DNA from: Eretmocerus hayati
Lineage: Eukaryota > Arthropoda > Insecta > Hymenoptera > Aphelinidae
Reading direction: 5' to 3'
Assembly: GCA_029851415.1 (NCBI GenBank)
Contig: CM056743.1
Coordinates: forward strand, 96,508,501 to 96,572,500
DNA: 64,000 nucleotides
Shown here one piece after another: positions 45,091-57,240 of the stretch. Every line of letters starts with the position of its first letter. Position 1 is the first letter of the stretch. The notes beneath the pieces are model-generated. The model was not told the DNA's origin. It did no database searches and was given only the letters and a program-made list of their open reading frames with translations. The translations under genes and the position numbers were made by a program.

Positions 45091-45740
45091 CTTAGCGGGT
45101 GCGAGGCCAACATCTGAGGCTCATCTCGGTCTCGCGTACGCTCAGTTGCGGATCTTTCCGCGCACGCAAGAATTTACCACGGCCAAGAGAAGCAGCTCCT
45201 AATAATGCGTCTCGCGTAAGCTGATCCGGAAAAGTCTCGCGCACGCGTTAAATTTCCATGATCGAAATGAAGTACCCAACTTGGGTCTTGTGTACGCTGA
45301 GCTGGCAAATTTTGCGCGCACCTGAAAATTTCCCTTGATCAAGAGGAGCTTCTTATGTCGGATTCCGCGTAGGCTAAGTTGGGATACTTTCCTTGCACGC
45401 GAAAATTCCCCACAGCCGAGAGAAGCTTCTGATGCGTGTGCGAGAGAATTTCTTCCATGGTCGAAGTTAAGCCCCGAATTTGGTCTCGCGTATGCTAAAC
45501 TGGGAAATTTCTCGCGGGCGCGAGAATTTCCCCCGGCTGATCTGGGGTCTCGCGTGAGCCAAGTTGGAAACTCGCACACGCGAGAATTCACCACGGCCGA
45601 AAAGAGCTCCTGGTGTTGGGCCTCGCGCACGCGAGAAATCCACCTGGGCTCTCTCGAGAGAAGGTCTATTTCCCTTTTATGGGATTTTGCGTACACGAAA
45701 CGGCTGTCTCGCCTGCGCTGATTAGGCCGTAATCGTGGTA
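45091..45740. repeat. Satellite array, inverted part
   Basis: The same motifs occur here in the opposite orientation (GGGCCTCGCGCACGCGAGAAAT, AAGTTGGAAA), more diverged than the direct part. Confidence 0.65.
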
Positions 45741-46584
45741 GGCACTTCACACCAAGCACTTCCTGACATGTACCAGGCTGTCTTCCCTTCAAGCAGATTT
45801 TCACTCTTTCACCGGCGATTCGGGAGAAAAACGGCACTTTGGTGCTCCATCATCGCCGAGAAGACATCGCCCAGCCAGTATTACTGCGTACGACTACATT
45901 CAAGCTCACCTGTGATCACGAGCATTCGATTGCAGAGCATACGACAACGACACCAAATGTTAGCGTCATTGGCTCAGCTAGCTGCCAACTGAGTACTGTG
46001 CACCAGCTCTCGGCATGAGCGATGTGTACTCGACGACGATGATGCACCAGAGCGCCATCCCTCTCCAAATGGCCGGTCTACATGTCTAAAAACATTCTGC
46101 AAGGACGTGAGCCCTTCATGAGTGTTGTGGAGTGCACTCAATACTCGCAGACGAGGGAAGAAGGAGCAACGACCAGAGTGATTGTGGCATGCTGCAAAAC
46201 TAGTCACGGGAACACTATTAATTGAAAATCACCCAACACGTTACACTCGTAGAAATCACTTCCCGTTGTTGCCAGGCTCTCGTCCCTGCAGAAAAAATGT
46301 CGACACATCCACAGATAATCCACGCGAAGGATGGACACTCTGGTTCTTCGTCGCCGCCGAATACACATCGCGCGACCTAGACACAAACGGTGGCCGAGTT
46401 CTCGAGCTGTATTTGTAATTTGATGCACACCGGGTCGCAACAATAACAAAGCCGACGACGCAATTCTTGACTTCTGCGGGCGTCTGCTTTGAAGCATTGC
46501 CGCTGATGATGGGTACTCTATAACGTTTTCTGCGCAAATGAGAGGCGCATCAATACACGAGTTGGCAATAGACCGGTTTATGCG
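45741..46584. other. Non-repetitive core of the satellite-bearing element
   Basis: Fairly GC-rich sequence with several overlapping open frames of 75-100 codons on both strands. None shows transposase or other motifs that I recognise. It could be a captured host fragment or a decayed transposase. Confidence 0.4.
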
Positions 46585-46903
46585 TGACCTGCCGTTTCCG
46601 GCTTTGCCGTATTATGCTGCCGGGATAATTTCGAGCTCTCTTCACTATCCAATACACATAACCTCGAAAGCATTACACTAATCATTACATATTGTTTATG
46701 TAATGATTAGTGGTGAATCATTACACAACAAACAATTGCCGCCAAATTTCAAACATTACAAATGTAATGATAAAAGTGACTTTTTCTATTGAAAGTTACA
46801 AAATCTGAAAATTATTACAAAACCTCTTGAAAAACTTTTCTGAAAATACAAAATTTTTTCTAACTCCCTGTTACGGTATGTACACACCTTTTGAAACACG
46901 GTG
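46585..46903. repeat. Right TIR of the satellite-bearing element
   Basis: 319 bp, inverted copy of 41776-42094, ending GAAACACGGTG. Confidence 0.8.
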
Positions 46904-46905
46904 TA

Positions 46906-47196
46906 TCTATTGAGGATTGAACGCCTATCATGGGCTGTCTGTGTGGTCTTGCGTAAAAATCTCGGCAATGCCTCCATTCGCGCGACTTCTAATTCAGCCA
47001 GATCCATCAATAAATATTGATCAAAATCTGTCTCGTTGTATTCCCCGCAAACGCGTCCACGCAACCGTTCTATTCGAGCCCTAAATGTCCGTTCACGCGA
47101 GAGCAAGAGTTCACCCGAAGCCTCATCTAACGCCTCTTCATTAATATTATAGATGAAGTCGTCCACTATGTGGCTATCCATGTGAGCTCCAGCCAT
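46906..47196 (-). pseudogene. gag: gypsy Gag N-terminal part
   Basis: Starts at an ATG with good context (AAAATGG at 47196) and runs 97 codons to the TA insertion point. It is helical and acidic, with LLLSRERTFRARIERLRGRV. It resembles no family closely and is assigned by position and frame continuity to the Gag at 41773 and below. Confidence 0.6.
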
Positions 47197-47673
47197 TTTG
47201 TCAAAAAAAATTTTTCTCACTTCTCTTACCACAATTAAAAACTAGCGATACTGCCTTGCTTGCTAATGCTCGCTCGGCTTCACTTCATTTGGTAAAATCG
47301 AAAGTTTTGCGATTTTTGAAAGTATTTGAAATTTTTTAGGAAGTCCATAAAGTTGGTTCGTATTATGTTTCTTCACTATTAAGACTATTGGTTAATAGAA
47401 AATTTTTGACGGTAATAATAATGAAGGTCACGAGTCTTCTATAAGAATTTCTCGATATTATGAAGATACCCTTCTTTGCAGTGCTTTGACCGGAATTTTC
47501 AATTGTCCTTCAGTTAAGGTGGCTGAAGCACTTTCCAATAAAACATTTGTTCCAAGCGTAAGTGAGCTTAAACTATAGCTAATTTTACCAGAAATATAGA
47601 ACCGTTGCAAATACATGGAGTCAACCACTAGAATCGCGAGCAAATTGAGTTCAAAAATTGTTTCTAACTGTTA
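47197..47673 (-). other. Probable leader of gypsy copy B
   Basis: AT-rich sequence upstream of the gag start without a gene. No primer binding site was recognised. Confidence 0.35.
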
Positions 47674-48434
47674 CGGGAATTCGTAACGTCGGTTCTTTTA
47701 TACTGCTCCTGGGGAGTCCTGACTCGACAGGTAGGTAGGTGGAAATTCGGAAACGGAATAAATACAGAGGGAATCCCTAGAGCTGCGTTTATTAGTCCGA
47801 AAATACAATTACGAGAGAGAGACTTTACAAAATGCTGGGGTTGATTCTACTTGAGTGGTGTCCGTCAAGGGCTGAGGTACTCGACTCGGAATGGCGTTAA
47901 TGAACGATGTGGTCAGGTCGATAGGTGAGTTTGTACTGAGAACTAGAAGCCCGGTGCGTCATTCTAAAGACGAGCGTACGCGACGGAGACTCGCGGTAGA
48001 CTGCGATTCTAAATGTACTCGACGGAGTCTCGCAGTAGACTGCGCTTCTAAGCTCCTTGCCAGAGCTCTTGAGCTCTATTTATACTCTCTCAGACCCCGC
48101 GTTTCTCCTCCATTTGTGGCTAGGAGAAATGCAGGTGAGGCGCGGCAGCGCTTTGTCCTCGCACCCCTCGTCTAGACTCGCGGGCGCTACTCGCGCTTTC
48201 TCGGAGCTCCTCCTAGCTTCTCGAAGTCTCCGCTTTCCTGTATGCCTATACATTAAAATACATAGTATATCTATAGCTTACAATACAAGGTACATCTATA
48301 TGTTAGAATACCAGCTATGCCTATATGGTATACGCATATACTCCCATATGCGGAGTATATATAGAGCTAATTGGGAACCGATTAGGTTCCTGACACGTCT
48401 GTTCGCTGCATTCATTGCTCCCCCGAGCAATGTT
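47674..48434. repeat. LTR-like segment of unknown family
   Basis: Bounded by TGTTACGG and GTTACA, with a TATA-like ATTTATACTC near 48076 and a second TATAAAAG on the minus strand near 47700. The ends look like LTR termini, but no second copy is present and no flanking duplication was found. It does not match the LTRs of copies A and B. Confidence 0.25.
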
Positions 48435-49223
48435 ACAAAGATTCGTTCGTAAGAAAAATTTACATTTTTTCCCGTATCGTTTCCTCATATTGCTGGATAT
48501 TCAAGTTGTATTGAAAATACCTTCGCAAATTGGACTTCTCCTTAGGATTCTGAACTAAAGTTCGACGACACAGACAAATTAGAGTAGCATATCAAAAATT
48601 TCAGTTGCAATAATTCCCAGACTCAGGTCTCGACTTGATTTCGGAAATTCCACTTGATTCTGACAAGCAGTATTCAAAATATACAACTTTGGCTACAAGC
48701 TGAAGTTCAAGAAATGGAATCTGATGAATTGATACAATATTTTAATTCAGCCGGTGGGAGGCATATTTCGACTATTGTTATGGAAGTTCAAGAAATCTTC
48801 GTGAATTCGATTACTAACATCCCATGGTCAGAATTTTGTCCAATACAAGATTGAGAAAATTCAGTGATCTGATAGCTAAGATGCTACTTCCAAAATTGAG
48901 TTTGGTATGTCAGGATGGCTGATTTATCGAGCAGTTTTAGGCCTACAGGAAGTTTTCCGGTGGACAGGAAAATTATTAAAGATATCTAATGATTCTACGC
49001 ACGATGCTCGTGTCGGTGGGTTCTATACAATTTAAAAGAGTGAATGATTTTACGGGATAAGTACAACATGAGATGATCCAAGTGTTATCAAGGTCTTGTA
49101 GACTAATAATTTGCTGAAAAAATTGCAATTGAACTAATGTCAAGCTCAATTAATTAAAATATAATATTCATGGTAAATTTTCGAAAAGTTAAGGTATGTT
49201 CCGACTCGAAACTCTCAAATAAT
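48435..49223. other. Intergenic stretch, nothing recognised
   Basis: AT-rich, with one 66-codon frame (48654-48854) of no known family. Confidence 0.35.
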
Positions 49224-49693
49224 AGGCATCTTGCATTTTTTTTGACCCCCCAAGAAAAAGGTTTGGCGAATTCGAGCAAATCGAGATGAGTAAGGTGCAA
49301 TTGGAAAGAAATTCCCAAAAATTGTTTACAACTTGCGCAAATTGTTTGAAAGTCAGACGATTGTGTCACACGGTGGGAGTCATCCTACTGTCAAACAATT
49401 TGCGCAAGACAAGGAAAATTTTTGGGATTTTTTCTTCAATTGCACAATACTTGTCTCGATTTGCTAGAATTTGCCAGACCTTTTCCTGGAGGGATCAAAG
49501 AAATTGCAAGACGCCATACAATAGCGGCAGTCGACGACTTCGTCGAAGTGACGTCACACAGCGCAAGTCATCAGACTTTCAAACAATTTGCGCGAGATGA
49601 AAAATATTTTCGGGGATTTCTTTTTAATTGCACCCTACCTATCTCGATTTGCTCGAATTTGCCAAACCTTTCTTCAAAAAAATGCAAGATGCC
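49224..49693. repeat. Small foldback repeat
   Basis: The ends GGCATCTTGCATTTTTTT and its inverse enclose arms with GAATTCGAGCAAATCGAGAT. A third, partial copy lies in the middle (49390-49510). It looks like a decayed MITE. Confidence 0.55.
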
Positions 49694-52600
49694 TTTTGCA
49701 TTACGACTATAAGCTACTATTGAATAAATCTAAGATTACAGACTACCTAAGTCTCTCTCTCGCAAGATAGTTATGATAGATTCAAGATAACATTCATATT
49801 GTTGCAGTTCTGAGTACATCTCCATTCTGTCAGTATTTCTCCGTTGTACAGGGTTCTCGATCATATTGTAAGTCCTCCAATTGGAAACGTTGTGATTGTA
49901 GATTAAGATCTCAGTTTCATGGTGTCCGACATTTTGTTTGTTGATTTGAATGCATTTTCAGTTTGTTACAATATTTACAGTTCCCTCTTTCATTCATTGA
50001 TGATCCTTCAAGTTGAAGAATTTCAATCATATTCTGTAGAGTGTCACTGTTCGAATACCGTTTTCATCATGATCATAGTTCAATTATCTAGAGATTTCAA
50101 TTTAATCCTTGTTATTCTATGCTCCCCCGATCCTTGCTTTCCAGAATTGGATCCATTATTCATTCTCTCATTTTATTGATGATCAATATTATCCCATTGG
50201 TTCAGTGAAATTGGTAAACATTGCCAAAATTCTCTCTGTGCTCCTTAGAAATCGATCACAATTGGAAATCCATGGCTCCATCCATCCGAATTCATCAAAA
50301 TCAGATCAAATTAGTATCTGCCTTTGGTGAAAGATTGAGAAAATTGGGCAATTTTATGTGTGATTGCAATCCATAAGTCCCAAGTTTCATCGATGTTGCT
50401 TGGTTCCTGAAACAAATCTTCTGACGATTAGTTAAGGGATACCCCCAGGAAACAGACTCTTGCTTCTAGTATGGAAAGTACGAGAGAAGCATCCCTGATA
50501 TTGACAGGAATTGGATCAAATGTTGCTGATTCTCATCACTCTGTAATAAATTAAATTGTTCGTCATGAAGAATTTAACCCGAGCCTAGCTGACTACCGCC
50601 AACAGTGCAAATAATTTGAGTCGTGAGACTTGATGTTGTATGCAGTCGCCATATAGTGCCCGCAAAAATTGATCTCCAGTCGCCCAATGGTCTAAAATAG
50701 TTTTCACCGTTCAAGTCGAGTAAAATTAGGTTTCGCGAAAAATTATAGGAGAGCGAAAAGATTTGTCTTCATGAATTATACTATTCTACTCCTTTTCACA
50801 TTTCCGAATAGAGTCACCTGAACTGAGATATTTTCATGTTCTGGAATAATTGCTGCTGATTTTTACCGAAAAATACGTTTCATGTTAATATTCTGATTGC
50901 CCGTGATGGGACCATTGGAAAAATCGTTCTTCTATCTTTCATGAATGTACTCTGTTGATTTCCCCACTAATTTCAATTTTACTACCCTTTGTGAAAATTC
51001 AGGTGCTTTTCTGTGTCACAATGAGTTGATGAGATGCGACTTGATTTACAACCCGTTATCGCATTGAGTTCAGTGGTCCCCGTCTGACTCCAAGATTTGA
51101 AAGTTGCCGCCCTGTGGTTAGTTATGAAAGTTGTACCTAGGTGGCGTGATTGTAGTTTGCCAATTTTGTTACTAAAATGACCCTAGGGTTCCTAGGGGCA
51201 TTGATGCCCCTCCCCTCTTTTCAACATTTATTAAAACTGATATGATAATTATTGTGAATATCTTTCAAGAAGTTTCTGAACTTCAGATATTCAATCCCGT
51301 CCGTGGTTCCGTTTGTGGACATCGAATTTGCATTTGGCTTACAGTAGCATGGTGCTCGGTTCGGCGCACACTCGCTACGCGCTCTTCGTCAGTGATGGGT
51401 GAGAAAAGATTTTTCGATGCCACCCCCCACTTTACCACCCAAAACGCCACCCGCCCCTCTTGCGCTCCAGCTATGCCACTTTCTCCTCTTCCCGCGGCGC
51501 TGAATGAAGACACGTCGTCTGCTCGCTGGCTTTATGTCGACGAGGACGAGTAACCTTCATCAGATTGGAGGTTTGATCGCGCGATGCGATTGCAGTTTTT
51601 TATTGCAGTTATTTTGCGACGATTTTTGTATTCCGATTTTCGTTGCAACGTCGATATTGTCTCCACGTTCTTACGATACTAGTCGTCACTCGTCATCAAA
51701 TTATGCTGCCCACATACTGTCAATCTCATACTTATCCAATCAAAAAGTATCTTGACAATTTTTCAATTTTGTGAATAGTGCAGAAGCTGATGGTGAAGAA
51801 ATGAATTTCTAAATGTTCTTTTGCAGTGTTGTCAGAGTTACACATTCTCAAGAAGGCAATAGAGTTCAATTTTGGTGTACAGTGAAAATACTTTGAATCC
51901 CAGTTCTAATCTGTGTAAAAATTGTGCACCAAGTGATGATAGACATTTCATGAAAGAATGTCTATCACTCGATTTGTCTTTGAGATCAAACTCTCTGCAT
52001 AATGTTGATCTGATATTATGTCTCCGTTCAGAAATGCAGCTAAAGAAAATCCAACAGATGATTTGACCACATCCTCACTCTAAAATCAATTACAGTGGCT
52101 CTAGTTCTTTCAATGCTTGCCTGTTTGTACTCATGTAACTGCAACTTCCACCAATATCACATAAATTTCCAAGTCTTTTTCAACTGTATTTCAAGATGAT
52201 TGTCTCAGGATGTTAGAATCAAGATATGTTCAATTTCTCACAAGCTAGCCTGAATTGATTCTGACTATGGGATATGATTAAATGACTTAGATTATCAAGA
52301 TATCGCCAAGAACCAATGGGCAACAAAGCATTCTAAATACAGTCAGGAAATAACATTGCTTCCACTAGGATAATTGGTATGAATCACACCACATTGGGAA
52401 CGATTTGTGTTCAATTTGTGGCTATTTTTTTTTTGTTTTTTTCACTCATCTATTAATTCAAATAGTAACAATTTGTATATCGGTACACAAGATAGAGTGT
52501 ATATATGACTCCAAATCTGTTATCTGAGAAAACTAACTGGCAGAAATTAAATTGACCTTGAGTAATTAGACATTTTACTCAAAAGCTGTACTACACCATT

Positions 52601-53410
52601 TTTTCTAAGACATGAAGCATAGTCTGTGATGAATTCTAGAATATTTTGATTCTTGAGGAAGGAGGTCAGAGAGTATAAGGTATTCTCAACCAACATGAAA
52701 GCCAGCAGAGTGATATCCAAGCACATTCTTATTTCAGAACTGGATCAATTATTCGAGTAATCAGAAGCTCGTTCTAAAGTTCTCTACGGAGAATGAGTCA
52801 TGACTTACTATTCTGAGATTCATATTCGATGGGAACTTCACTGTCACATGAGTTGAGCTCCCTCCTTGTTTACTCAATCAAGAATTTCTTTCAATGCGAA
52901 AATTTGTGAAACTTTGAATCCCTGAAATTGGGATCAGTATAATACTTCCACAGCGACTGCTTGATGGATCTATAATTTCCTACTGTAGGGCTGAATCTTC
53001 ATTATGTGTTAGATGGACACTCCACAATCTCGAGTGAATTCACGGATCTCCTTTGAATAGTTCTTGGGCAACGGTAATGAGAAGAGTCAGTGGATAAGAG
53101 TCAGTGCGATCTTTTAGAATCTTTGAGCGCAAGGCTGCTGAAAGATTGTCAGGAAAAAAATGACGGGTATTTTTGGATTATTGCTCTAAAATCTACTCCC
53201 TCCGATCGAATCAGCAGATATTGATTCCATTCAGTGCATTTTTACTGATTCACAGTGGAACTCCACTTAGAATGAGTAGTAAATATTACCAATAATCAGA
53301 GAAATCCTCTCATTGGAATCAATTTTTACTGATTAATGCGGAGAGAGTACTAGCAACATTTCATACACCTCACGGGAATTTATCCGAATCAAGATTCTTG
53401 ACGGATTGCC
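49694..53410. other. Intergenic stretch, no gene recognised
   Basis: Mostly AT-rich. A GC-rich patch at 51290-51560 has an open plus frame (51242-51553) with no family resemblance; it could be a promoter or first exon. Nothing else is supported. Confidence 0.35.
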
Positions 53411-54361
53411 GGTGGAATATTGCTGGAATTTTCGGGAATGACATTCCCGTGATATTGAACTGGGTCAAAATTTTCGAGGGAGCTATCGAGAACCTTTTGG
53501 AAATCATTCGAAAAGCTTCCAGTAGGTCCACAAAAGTCTGTCATTATGAGATTGCTTCAAAATTATTGTGCAACCAGGAGTATTTCAAAGTCGTATCCAT
53601 AGAATAATATTGCACTGCAATATTTCAAAAACCCTTTCGAAAATCTTTCAGAGAAACATTTCTGAAAAATTTTCAGTAATGTTCCATGAAATGTTTCGAG
53701 GAGCTCTCCGAAAGATATTTATCATATATTGCAATGAAAATATAACAAAAACATTCCGTGAAATGGTCCTGCGAGGTTTTTGGAGGATTTCATTGAAATA
53801 TTGCAATGGAATATTACAAAAACATTATCTAAAATGTTCCTGCGAGGTTTCTGAAAGATTCCATTGAAACGTTTCCCTAAAATATTCCCATGCTGTGTGG
53901 ATACTCTGCATGGGAGTATTTAATCTCATGACCTGAGCGGGCTATCAAACCAATGAACACACAGAAAAGTATAGGCAGCGGAAATCCCGGTGCGCGCTCG
54001 ATTCAGCAATTCAAATGCAGGAGTTAATTGCTCTCTGGCGTCCATTGAACACTTGGACATTGGAAGGAGCCGCTTTTCCAAATAGTTCGAACTAGCCCGG
54101 GCTGACTCGACCCATAGGTATGTATAACGCTACAGCAGACACCTGTATCATGGAAACTGACGTGGCCACGACGATATCAAGTCAAGATTTGTTTTAACAA
54201 TTTCGTAGGATCGTTTATTTCAGACTTTTTATTCTAGATTGAAGCTATTTACTAGAATCACTCGACTCATTATGATCTGAAGAAGTTTCCTTACATTTCT
54301 CCTGGAACTCGCATCGTTTCGAGTCAATTTATGGAGGCAAAATGCGAATTTTGCAATTTTG
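53411..54361. repeat. Left arm of the satellite foldback
   Basis: Inverted copy of 58681-59561 with scattered changes. Rich in short inverted motifs such as GGGAATGACATTCCC and GGAATATTGC. Open frames here have mirror counterparts in the right arm and are not genes. Confidence 0.75.
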
Positions 54362-56125
54362 GACACACAGATTACCGGATACTCGAACCGGAAATTCTAT
54401 CAAGGGATAATATTGACCACGAAACCTAGGGAGGCAGTCGAACCCGCGAATAACCGGATACTCGCACCGGAAATTCTGTCGGGGAATGGAATTGACCCCA
54501 AAACCTAGGAAGGCAATCAAACCCGCAAACAACCAGATGCTCGCACCAGAAATTCTGTCGGGGGATACAATTCACCCCAAAACCTTGGAATGCGGTCAAA
54601 CCCGTAAATGACCGGAAGATCGAACCGAAAATTCTGTCGTGGGACGAAATTCACCCCAAAACCTTGGAATGCGGTCAAACCCGCAAATAACCGGATGCTC
54701 GGACCGAAAACTCTGTCGGGGGATGAAATTAACCCTAAGACTAGGATCTAACCCGCAAATAACCGGATGCTCGGACAGAAAACTCTGTCGGGAGATAAAA
54801 TTAACCCTGAAACCTAGGAAGGCTATCAAACCCCGCAAGTAACCGGATACTCGAAGGGAAAATTCTGTCGTGGGACAAAATTCCCCCAAAACAAAGGAAT
54901 GCAGTCAAACCCGTAAAAAACCGGATGGGCGGACCGAAAACTCTGTCTGGGGATAAAATTATCCCCAAGACTAGGATCAAACCCGCAAATAACCGGATGC
55001 TCGGACGGAATACTCTGTCGGGGGATAAAATTGACCCCAAGACCTAGGAAGGCTATCAAACCCGCGAATAACCGGTTGCTCGAACCGGGAATTCTGCCGG
55101 GGGATAAAATCAATTCCAAACCTAAGAAGGCAATCAAACCCGCAAATACCCGGATGCTCGAGCGGGAAACTCTGTCGGGGGTTAACATTAACCCCAAGAC
55201 CTAGGAAGGCTATCAAACTTGCAAATAATCGGATGCTCGAACTGAAACTTCTGTCGGGGGACAAAATTCCCCCAAAACCTAGGAATGCAGTCAAACCCGC
55301 AAAAACCGGATGCTCGGACCGAAAACTCTGTCGGGGGATAAAATTAACCCCAAGACTAGGATCAAACCCGCAAATAACCGGATGCTCGCACGGAAAACTC
55401 TGTCGGGGGTCAAAATTGACCCTAAAACCTAGGAAGGCTATCAAACCCACGAATAACCGGATGCTCGAACCGGGATTTCTCCCGGGGGATAAAATTAACT
55501 TCAAACCTAGGAAGGCAATCAAACCCGCAAATAACCGGATGCTCGAACGGGAAACTCTGTTGGGGGTTAAAGTTAACCCCAAAACCTAGGAAGGCTATCA
55601 AACTTGCAAATAATCGGATGCTCGAACTGAAACTTCTGTCGGGGGACAAAATTCCCCCAAAACCTAGGAATGCAGTCGAACCCACAAAAAACTGGATGCT
55701 CAGACCGAAAACTCTGTCGGGTGATAAAATTAACCCCAAGACTAGGATCAAACCCGCAAATAACCGGATGCTCGGACGGAAAACTCTGTCGGGGGATTAA
55801 ATTGACCCTCAAAACCTAGGGAGGCTATCAAACCCGCGAATAACCGGTTGCTCGAACCGGGAATTCTGCCGGGGGATAAAATTAATTCCAAACCTAAGAA
55901 GGCAATCAAACCCGCAAATAACCGAATGCTCGAACGGGAAACTCTGGCGGGGGTTATAATCAACCCCAAAACCTAGGAAGGCTATCAAACTTGCAAATCA
56001 TCGGATGCTCGAACTGAAACTTCTGTCGGAGGATAAAATTCACCCGAAAACCTAGGAATGCAGTCAAACCCGCAAATAACCGGATGCTCGGACCGAAAAC
56101 TCTGTCGGGGGTGTTAATCAATCCC
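54362..56125. repeat. Satellite array, first half (about 90-bp units)
   Basis: Units read AAACCCGCAAATAACCGGAT, GCTCGAAC, CTCTGTCGGGGG, ATAAAATTAACCCC, AAACCTAGGAAGGC. Two unit variants alternate in parts, so longer blocks recur (for example 55130-55430 resembles 55500-55800). Confidence 0.8.
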
Positions 56126-57240
56126 ACAACATGGAAAGGTAACTAAGGTAAGTGTACCGAACTTGCCTCTGTATCCAACTTGCCCCCATATGCCGATCTC
56201 GGGGATGAGCACTCCTTGGCCTCCCGGCAATCATTTTTCACGTTTGTTATGTTGAAATATGAGGAAGTAAGTAGTTTGCGTCGACTCCGAATCATTTCAA
56301 CGTTCTCCAGAAAATCTAAAGTGATTTCTCTATTTTCCGTGATTGCTTAGCTAAGAAACCACCGAGGGAATTGTGTTCAGTAAAATCGGTGCCAAACTCT
56401 TTGAGATCAACCAATTTCGACGTACCTTAGCGCATTCGATTCCTTGTTTCAAGACCTTTGAAATCCATTTCCCAAAATCGCAAAATTTGAATATGGAGTT
56501 GTTTTATGTGCAAAACACGGAGACGATTTGTAAACAAGGATGCCAACATCGGAGTGTACCTAAAATGCCCCCATATGTTTATCTCGAAAGGGCGTGTAAA
56601 ACGACTTTTTTTACCACTCAGGACGTGTTCATCACGTCAAAATGGGTCAGGAAGAGGGTTTCGAACTACCGAACAGCTCCAAATGTGCTTGCACGGCGAT
56701 AAAAACACTTTATTGACGATTTCTATCATTTATTTCATAATAATTGAGACAGTTCGGCTCCAATTGATTCAAATTGGACGTAGTTTAGTGCATTTTGAAG
56801 GTCTTTGAACAAGCTTCGGAATGAGCTAAGGCACGTTGGAAATCGTTGAAGTAAACCAAAGTAATTAAGAAAAAGGCTTAATGGGGGCAAGTTGGGTACA
56901 CACTTTTGTGAATTCTCAAAAATCACGTTCTGGAAGAATTCAAACAGTTTGGCTCCAGTTGGTTCAAGTTGAATGTACCTCAACTTATTCTGAAGGTCTT
57001 AAGACAAGCTTCGAAATGAGGTAAGGTACGTTGGAAAATATTGAGATGGGCCAGAGTTATTAAGAAAATGGCCTAATGGGGGCAAGTTGGGTACAGTGAC
57101 CTTATATTCCATTAATCCACAAATAACACCAAGAACCAGAATTTCTGGTTCGGGATGTCTCATTGACCGAACTCTCTGTATTTTTCGAAGTAGATACCGG
57201 ATTCCTAGCCTATTAAGCCGGCCTGCATAGACTTTTGGTC
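56126..57240. repeat. Middle of the satellite foldback with GGGGGCAAGTTGGGTAC repeats
   Basis: Four degenerate blocks share TGGGGGCAAGTTGGGTACA or its inverse (near 56165, 56557, 56880 and 57075), along with GTTGGTTCAAGTTG-type sequence. The first two are inverted relative to the last two. No coding evidence. Confidence 0.5.

Larger units (their letters stand above)
41776..46903. mobile_element. TA-flanked inverted-repeat element carrying satellite arrays, 5.1 kb
   Basis: The ends CACCGTGTTTCAAAAGGTGTG are inverted, the TIRs are 319 bp each, and TA flanks both sides (41774-41775, 46904-46905). It sits inside the gag reading frame of gypsy copy B. Most of the interior is a tandem repeat rich in CTCGCGTGCGCGA, in direct orientation on the left and inverted on the right, plus about 0.85 kb of non-repetitive sequence. 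The TA duplication suggests a Tc1/mariner-type mover acting in trans, since no transposase is recognised. Confidence 0.8.
28640..47196 (-). mobile_element. Defective Ty3/gypsy-type element, copy B, with nested insertions
   Basis: Read on the minus strand: gag start (47196), matrix-like region, capsid, N/Q/RGG-rich tail, -1 frameshift site, protease, reverse transcriptase, RNase H, integrase, third ORF, polypurine tract and LTR. Later insertions at 41776-46903 (in gag), 35021-36229 (in the integrase C-terminus) and 28873-32242 (in the LTR) stretch it to over 18 kb. Several stops and frameshifts make it non-functional. No 5' LTR matching the 3' LTR was found above 47196. Confidence 0.8.

Noticed and set aside
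42095..45837. Long series of open frames with SRVRE/ARxxQ repeats
   Set aside because: They follow the tandem repeat in several frames and both strands, vary in frame from unit to unit, and reflect repeat composition rather than a protein.
42095..46584. Possible CRISPR-like array
   Set aside because: Unit length and spacer-like parts vary, the between-repeat parts are themselves repeats, and the setting is eukaryotic transposons.
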